Shown here in pieces: positions 5,759-5,890 of a stretch of 5,890 nucleotides of DNA (position 1 is the first letter of the stretch; each line of letters begins with the position of its first letter). The notes under the pieces were generated by a model, which ran no database searches, was not told the origin of the DNA, and saw nothing but the letters and a program-made list of their open reading frames with translations. Source of the DNA: Pseudomonadota bacterium (GTDB lineage Bacteria; Pseudomonadota; Alphaproteobacteria; Reyranellales; Reyranellaceae); the NCBI GenBank assembly GCA_023436825.1, contig JAEZHS010000303.1, forward strand, positions 1-5,890. Reading direction: 5' to 3'. The position numbers were made by a program, and so were the translations under genes.

Positions 5759-5890
5759 ATGGGCAAGACGATCCTGATCACCGGCGCCGGATCTGGCCTG
5801 GGTGAGGGCGCGGCATTTGGGCTGGCCCGCCAGGGTCATCGCGTCATCGCCACGGTGCAGGTCGCACCCCAGGTCACGGCCTTGCAATGC
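5759..5890 (+). CDS. Short-chain dehydrogenase/reductase, N-terminal fragment (runs off window)
   Basis: The open frame from ATG at 5759 continues to the window edge, giving 44 residues beginning MGKTILITGAGSGLGEG. It shows the first Rossmann beta strand and the SDR nucleotide-binding motif TGAGSGLG (TGxxxGxG, residues 8-15), followed by the first helix (AAFGLARQGH) and second strand (RVIATVQ). The usual Asp or Arg after the second strand that signals NAD or NADP preference is not obvious, so the cofactor is undecided. The catalytic Ser-Tyr-Lys residues lie beyond the window. A modest AGGG (5750-5753) lies 5 nt before the start. The gene is divergent from the large regulator across 166 bp, an arrangement typical of a regulator and its target. 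The substrate is unknown. The family call is strong despite the truncation. Confidence 0.85.
   Translation, partial: MGKTILITGAGSGLGEGAAFGLARQGHRVIATVQVAPQVTALQC

Noticed and set aside
5593..5781. N-terminal extension of the regulator to ATG 5640 or 5781
   Set aside because: The added residues resemble no part of the winged-helix family, neither codon has a good Shine-Dalgarno sequence, and the 5781 start would overlap the divergent SDR gene.
5696..5887. A 63-codon minus-strand frame opposite the SDR fragment
   Set aside because: It lies antisense to an unmistakable SDR nucleotide-binding motif and has no recognisable features.

Overview
The window reads as a GC-rich proteobacterial chromosome segment (roughly two thirds G+C by eye), most likely from an alphaproteobacterium of the Bradyrhizobium/Reyranella kind. 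That guess rests on base composition, protein flavour and the family of the large regulator; no rRNA or other marker gene is present. I see no tRNA, rRNA, CRISPR array, IS element, phage gene or plasmid gene.

Layout: four complete genes lie on the minus strand and one truncated gene on the plus strand. Reading in the direction of minus-strand transcription, they are: a 954-residue regulator with an OmpR-type winged helix, an NB-ARC/AAA-like ATPase and a TPR-like C-terminus (5592-2728); a VOC (glyoxalase/bleomycin-resistance fold) protein with an extra C-terminal tail (2626-2009); a MaoC-type acyl dehydratase (1988-1524); and a LeuC-type 3-isopropylmalate dehydratase large subunit (1446-52). 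The 44 N-terminal codons of a short-chain dehydrogenase/reductase (SDR) run rightwards from 5759 off the window edge, divergent from the regulator.

The VOC, MaoC and LeuC genes are closely spaced (20 and 77 nt gaps), each with a strong Shine-Dalgarno sequence, so one transcription unit is likely. A 101-nt gap separates the regulator from this unit. It carries a 7-bp direct repeat with a 20-bp period and a palindrome just upstream of the VOC start, so it may hold a separate promoter. The regulator shares a 166-bp intergenic region with the SDR gene and is a reasonable candidate to control it, itself, or the downstream enzymes. The LeuC differs from canonical leucine-pathway LeuC at several normally conserved positions and sits among catabolic-type genes. 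It may therefore be a paralogue acting on another 2-substituted malate; leuD is not in the window.

I do not see clear evidence of a wholly new system. The most interesting signals are the predicted fold around the leuC ribosome-binding site, the direct repeat upstream of the VOC gene, and the unusual gene partnership.
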